This document shows positions 7,302 to 9,891 of a stretch of DNA of 9,891 nt, one piece after another. This DNA comes from CAZVJA01 sp964626885 (GTDB taxonomy: Bacteria > Planctomycetota > Planctomycetia > Planctomycetales > Planctomycetaceae): positions 1 to 9,891 of the forward strand of contig CAZVJA010000203.1 in NCBI GenBank assembly GCA_964626885.1, given 5' to 3'. Each line of letters starts with the position of its first letter. Within the stretch, counting starts at the first letter, position 1. The translations under genes were made by a program, and so were the position numbers. The notes under the pieces were generated by a model. That model searched no databases. It had not been told where the DNA came from and worked only from the letters and a program-made list of their open reading frames with translations.

Positions 7302-7401
7302 NNNNNNNNNNNNNNNNNNNNNNNNNNNNNNNNNNNNNNNNNNNNNNNNNNNNNNNNNNNNNNNNNNNNNNNNNNNNNNNNNNNNNNNNNNNNNNNNNNN
7401 N
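7302..7401. other. Assembly gap of exactly 100 N
   Basis: Bases 7302-7401 are all N, a standard placeholder length for a scaffold join of unknown size. The 12 bases before it (7290-7301) and the 12 after it (7402-7413) are identical, CTCGTTCATCGC. This suggests the two contigs may simply overlap. No gene visibly enters the gap from either side. Confidence 0.97.
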
Positions 7402-7623
7402 CTCGTTCATCGCATGAAATAGAGCCTAAAATGACTCGTCTCTCCATTCTTGGGATCGAAGCCCGTGCGGTCAACTCGGATGCATGAATCTGCCCGGTTG
7501 AGCATCGGGCGTTCGTCGTTCGACAAGTTTTCTCGAGCGGGAGTTTCAGCGGCCAAAGAACTGGCTGCGGCAGGGAATTTCACTTTGTCTCCAGCGTTTC
7601 CAAATCTCCAGGCATGACCGCGC

Positions 7624-8286
7624 TCAACTGGCCAACAGGCCATCGGCCATTCGCAAGACACGATCGCCATCTCGTAAGTAACGCTCATCGTGGGTGACCA
7701 CGACCACGGTCGTTCTCTGTTCCTCATGTACTGACCGCAGATAGCCGAAAACCTCCGCTCCAGTGCGGCTGTCGAGTTCACCGGTCGGTTCGTCCGCGAG
7801 GATCAGCGTCGGGCGTTTCAGAAGTGCTCGGGCGATGGCGACACGTTGCTGCTCTCCCCCGGAGAGTTGGTTGGGTCGATGGTCCAGTCTCGAACCCAGT
7901 CCGACGTGCTTCAGCACGTCAACCGCAGATTTTCTAGCCTCCGCAGAAATTCCGGATGGGACAAATGGAACCAGCACGTTGTCGACGGCGTTGAGGTTGT
8001 TCAACAGGTTGAAGTTCTGGAAGACAAAGCCGACTTGATTGCGGCGATATCCGTCGCTTTCCCGCGAGCTCAATTTCGAGAGTTTGCGGCCATCGACGGT
8101 GATCTCTCCGCTTGTCGGTTGGTCGAGCGCGCCGATCAAATGCAGCAATGTGCTCTTGCCACTGCCGGACGGTCCGACAATGAAGTTGAAGGAACCCGAG
8201 GCGATGTCGCAAGTCACCCCACGGAGCGCACGCACTTCGTTCGTGCCGCGCCAATGACTCTTGGAGACTTCACGGACTTCAATCAT
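7624..8286 (-). CDS. ABC transporter ATPase, MacB/LolD type
   Basis: 220 aa, typical length for stand-alone LolD-like ATPases. Walker A GPSGSGKST (38-46), Q-loop FVFQNFNLLNNLNAVDNV (87-104, a pattern typical of the MacB/LolD branch), signature LSGGEQQR (141-148), Walker B LILADEPTGELD (161-172) and switch His 199 in VVTHDERY. It should power the permease encoded just upstream (8322-9659), with 35 bases between them. AGGTGA at 8295-8290 serves as a close ribosome site, 3 bases before the ATG. This class does mechanotransmission (lipoprotein release, toxin or peptide efflux) rather than classic transport through the membrane; the cargo here is unknown. Confidence 0.92.
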   Translation of the reverse strand: MIEVREVSKSHWRGTNEVRALRGVTCDIASGSFNFIVGPSGSGKSTLLHLIGALDQPTSGEITVDGRKLSKLSSRESDGYRRNQVGFVFQNFNLLNNLNAVDNVLVPFVPSGISAEARKSAVDVLKHVGLGSRLDHRPNQLSGGEQQRVAIARALLKRPTLILADEPTGELDSRTGAEVFGYLRSVHEEQRTTVVVVTHDERYLRDGDRVLRMADGLLAS

Positions 8287-8321
8287 GTCTCACCTGTTGA
8301 CTTGCCGTTTTGCTGCTGCGG

Positions 8322-9659
8322 CTACTTCCGAATCGCTTCCATGGGGGACATCCGCATCGCCCAAATTGCCGGATACAAACCTCCTAGAATGCCAAGCGCT
8401 ACACTGAAGGCGACCGCGAAGGACAGCAAACCGGGACTGGCGATCAAATGCACTCGCGTCGGCCAGATCGAATTTAGAACCTGCGTTGCGGCCCAGCCGA
8501 CGCCAGCACCGAACACGCCCCCTCCAAGCCCAAGCAGCGCACTTTCGAAAGTAATGAGCCGCATCACATCCAACCGGGACCAGCCGTTTGCTTTGAGGAT
8601 TCCAAACTCGATGATCCGTTCCGAGACACTCATGAGCATCGTGTTGATAATGCTCATCACCGCGATCGTCACTCCGATGCCGCTCATGATCAGCAGGAAG
8701 ATATCGAGATCGGCGCTGAAATCCTCAAATCGCTCTGCCCAATCGGCCGCGCTGCGGACTTCGATTGGTGGGGGTGATCCCTTTTTTGTTCCGGCTTTCG
8801 ATTCAGATTGACTCACGTTGGTTTCGTTCGTGTTCGTAGGCGTTGGTTTCGGGTCGGAGTAGAGCGTACCGCCTTGAAGCAAGGTGGTGAGGCCGCTTAC
8901 CACATTGTTTAGAATTCCAGCGTCTTTGGGGGCGACTGTTGCCGATTTCCACGGATCGAGATTGCGTCCTCGAAATGCGTCTTGAATGCGTTGAATCAGT
9001 TCATCGTCGTTCGTGGCGTTCTCTTGTTCGATGTAGAACGCGCTGACCGCGTCGTTGCCGAAGCGGGTCATGGCTCGCACCTGGTCGATATCGAGGATGA
9101 TAGCGACGTCGAGCAGCAATGATCCGCAGTGGTAAATCCCGATAATGTTGAGGTCATGTCCATTCACATTGAGCGTGTCGCCGACCTGTTTGCCGAACTC
9201 TTCCGCGATCTGCCGACTGATCACGGCGTGGGGTTTGTCCACGTCTTGCGGCGTCAAAAATCTCCCGGTGACCATGTCCTCTTTGTACACACCACTGTTC
9301 AGTCGCAGCCGCGATTCGATATCGGTTCCAAACAAGAACCGAGGGGGACTGACAACCATTTTTCCCTCGATAAGATTCACCCGCTGCCAGATTTCGGAAT
9401 TGACGACGCGAACGCCCGGGATTCGCTCCAGATCGTTTTCCCAATCGGCGGGTATTCGGGAAAAGAGAGGAATCGGCGCGCCGGGCTGCATCGCCACCAG
9501 GCCGGGTATTCGACCGAAAGTCGATTCGACCAGCTCGTCCAGTCCCTCCGCGACTGAAAACAAGCCGACCATCCCCACAATCGCCACGCTTAGTCCCAGG
9601 AGCGCCAGCAGGGACCGCAGCGGCCGGCTGAGAAGGTTGCGGATCGCGAATCGAAGCAT
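8322..9659 (-). CDS. MacB/LolC/FtsX-type ABC permease with periplasmic domain
   Basis: 445 aa. Topology is the standard four-helix layout: TM1 at about 14-36, a large MacB-PCD-like periplasmic domain at about 37-260, TM2 at about 318-342, TM3 at about 372-398 and TM4 at about 410-434. The family motifs MSIINTMLMSVSERIIEFGILKA (335-357, given here only to locate the coupling region) and a C-terminal MSPMEAIRK (437-445) are present. Residues 268-300 form a low-complexity linker rich in P, T, N, S and K just before TM2, longer than I would expect for the family. No good ribosome site is seen before ATG 9659. First gene of a two-gene operon with the ATPase; no membrane-fusion (HlyD-like) gene is seen beside them, unlike many MacAB operons. 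Confidence 0.9.
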   Translation of the reverse strand: MLRFAIRNLLSRPLRSLLALLGLSVAIVGMVGLFSVAEGLDELVESTFGRIPGLVAMQPGAPIPLFSRIPADWENDLERIPGVRVVNSEIWQRVNLIEGKMVVSPPRFLFGTDIESRLRLNSGVYKEDMVTGRFLTPQDVDKPHAVISRQIAEEFGKQVGDTLNVNGHDLNIIGIYHCGSLLLDVAIILDIDQVRAMTRFGNDAVSAFYIEQENATNDDELIQRIQDAFRGRNLDPWKSATVAPKDAGILNNVVSGLTTLLQGGTLYSDPKPTPTNTNETNVSQSESKAGTKKGSPPPIEVRSAADWAERFEDFSADLDIFLLIMSGIGVTIAVMSIINTMLMSVSERIIEFGILKANGWSRLDVMRLITFESALLGLGGGVFGAGVGWAATQVLNSIWPTRVHLIASPGLLSFAVAFSVALGILGGLYPAIWAMRMSPMEAIRK

Positions 9660-9740
9660 GATTGTGTACCAGTGTGTGTCTGATCAAGAATAGGCAGAAT
9701 CGGATCGGGGAGAAAGGCTCATCAGGCAAGTCGTTACGAC

Positions 9741-9771
9741 CTTGAAAGGACGCGCTTGCGCCCCCTACAAT
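9741..9771 (+). promoter_or_regulatory. Promoter of the J-domain gene, sigma70-like with an overlapping heat-shock-like match
   Basis: TTGAAA (9742-9747) and TACAAT (9766-9771) with an 18-base spacer fit the sigma70 consensus, each with one mismatch. The same DNA also reads CTTGAAA (9741-9747), then 13-14 bases, then CCCCCTAC (9761-9768), which resembles the sigma32 pattern CTTGAAA / CCCCATNT, though only the C run of the -10 fits. The expected transcript start is near 9778. An imperfect inverted repeat (9748-9764) lies in the spacer. Confidence 0.5.
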
Positions 9772-9809
9772 TTCCTCGGGTGAATTCCGCGATGAAATCG
9801 GAAAGAACC

Positions 9810-9891
9810 ATGGCGAGTGAGGATTATTACAAGACCTTGGGCGTTGCGCGAGAAGCGTCGGACGACGAGATCCGCAAAGCTTACAAGAAGT
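9810..9891 (+). CDS. J-domain protein (DnaJ-like), N-terminal fragment cut by window end
   Basis: The 27 codons present begin MASEDYYKTLGV and continue AREASDDEIRKAYKK, an unmistakable J-domain start (helix I DYYKTLGV, helix II DDEIRKAYKK). The diagnostic HPD loop lies beyond the window. J-domain proteins stimulate the ATPase of DnaK (Hsp70). Whether this is full-length DnaJ, CbpA-like or another J-protein cannot be told from this fragment. ATG 9810 is chosen with GGAAAG at 9800-9805. An in-frame ATG at 9792 preceded by GGGTGA (9778-9783) is an alternative, but that ribosome site would lie at the very start of the predicted transcript. Divergent from the MacB-type permease, 150 bases between starts. 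Confidence 0.88.
   Translation, partial: MASEDYYKTLGVAREASDDEIRKAYKK

Larger units (their letters stand above)
7198..7623. other. Non-coding stretch between the exporter and the MacB/Lol-type ATPase gene, containing the gap
   Basis: From the exporter start to the end of the next gene there are 426 positions, of which 100 are N. The left 104 bases hold the exporter leader. The right 222 bases (7402-7623) contain open frames on both strands, but none resembles a known protein, none has a convincing ribosome site, and the minus-strand frame runs into the ATPase gene as an antisense-phase shadow. I see no terminator, tRNA or repeat there beyond the 12-mer at the gap edges. A promoter for the exporter is expected here but no clear hexamer pair was found. 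Confidence 0.6.

Noticed and set aside
7407..7781. 124-aa minus-strand frame across the end of the MacB/Lol-type ATPase gene
   Set aside because: Most of its N-terminal half is an out-of-frame shadow of the ATPase gene; the rest has no recognisable domain or start signal, and it begins inside the other gene on the same strand.

Overview
The window looks like a piece of a bacterial draft or metagenome scaffold of moderate GC, probably from the Planctomycetes. That assignment is an inference. It rests mainly on the Tat-exported Gfo/Idh/MocA oxidoreductase, whose GGKMTDWGAHH-type motif is typical of the large planctomycetal family, and on the mix of two-gene transport operons. A run of exactly 100 N (7302-7401) marks a scaffold join. 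No rRNA, tRNA, insertion sequence, integrase or CRISPR array is visible.

Layout. (1) 24-1379 (+): secreted Gfo/Idh/MocA-family oxidoreductase, followed by a likely intrinsic terminator. Its base composition switches sharply inside the gene. (2) 1459-4114 (-): a three-gene ABC importer operon transcribed ATPase, permease, then lipoprotein binding protein of the NMT1/THI5 (SsuA/TauA/ThiY-like) class; the substrate is not determined. (3) 4281-4745 (+): a small membrane-anchored DUF1499 protein, divergent from the importer. (4) 4753-7197 (-): an MsbA-type ABC exporter (half-transporter) followed 27 bases later by a YfcE/MJ0936-type metallophosphoesterase, which converges on DUF1499 with only 7 bases between stop codons. 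(5) 7198-7623: non-coding stretch holding a leader hairpin of the exporter and the assembly gap. (6) 7624-9659 (-): a MacB/LolCDE-type pair, permease then ATPase. (7) 9810-9891 (+): the first 27 codons of a J-domain (DnaJ-like) protein, cut by the window end, with a well-formed promoter in front.

Functionally the window is mainly cell-envelope traffic: one importer, one lipid/drug-type exporter, one MacB/Lol-type system, a secreted oxidoreductase and a membrane-anchored DUF1499 protein. I see no clearly new multi-gene system. The points most worth a second look are the mosaic composition of the oxidoreductase gene, the 12-base match across the N gap, a strong hairpin with a competing arm in the exporter leader, and a possible dual (housekeeping plus heat-shock-like) promoter before the J-domain gene.
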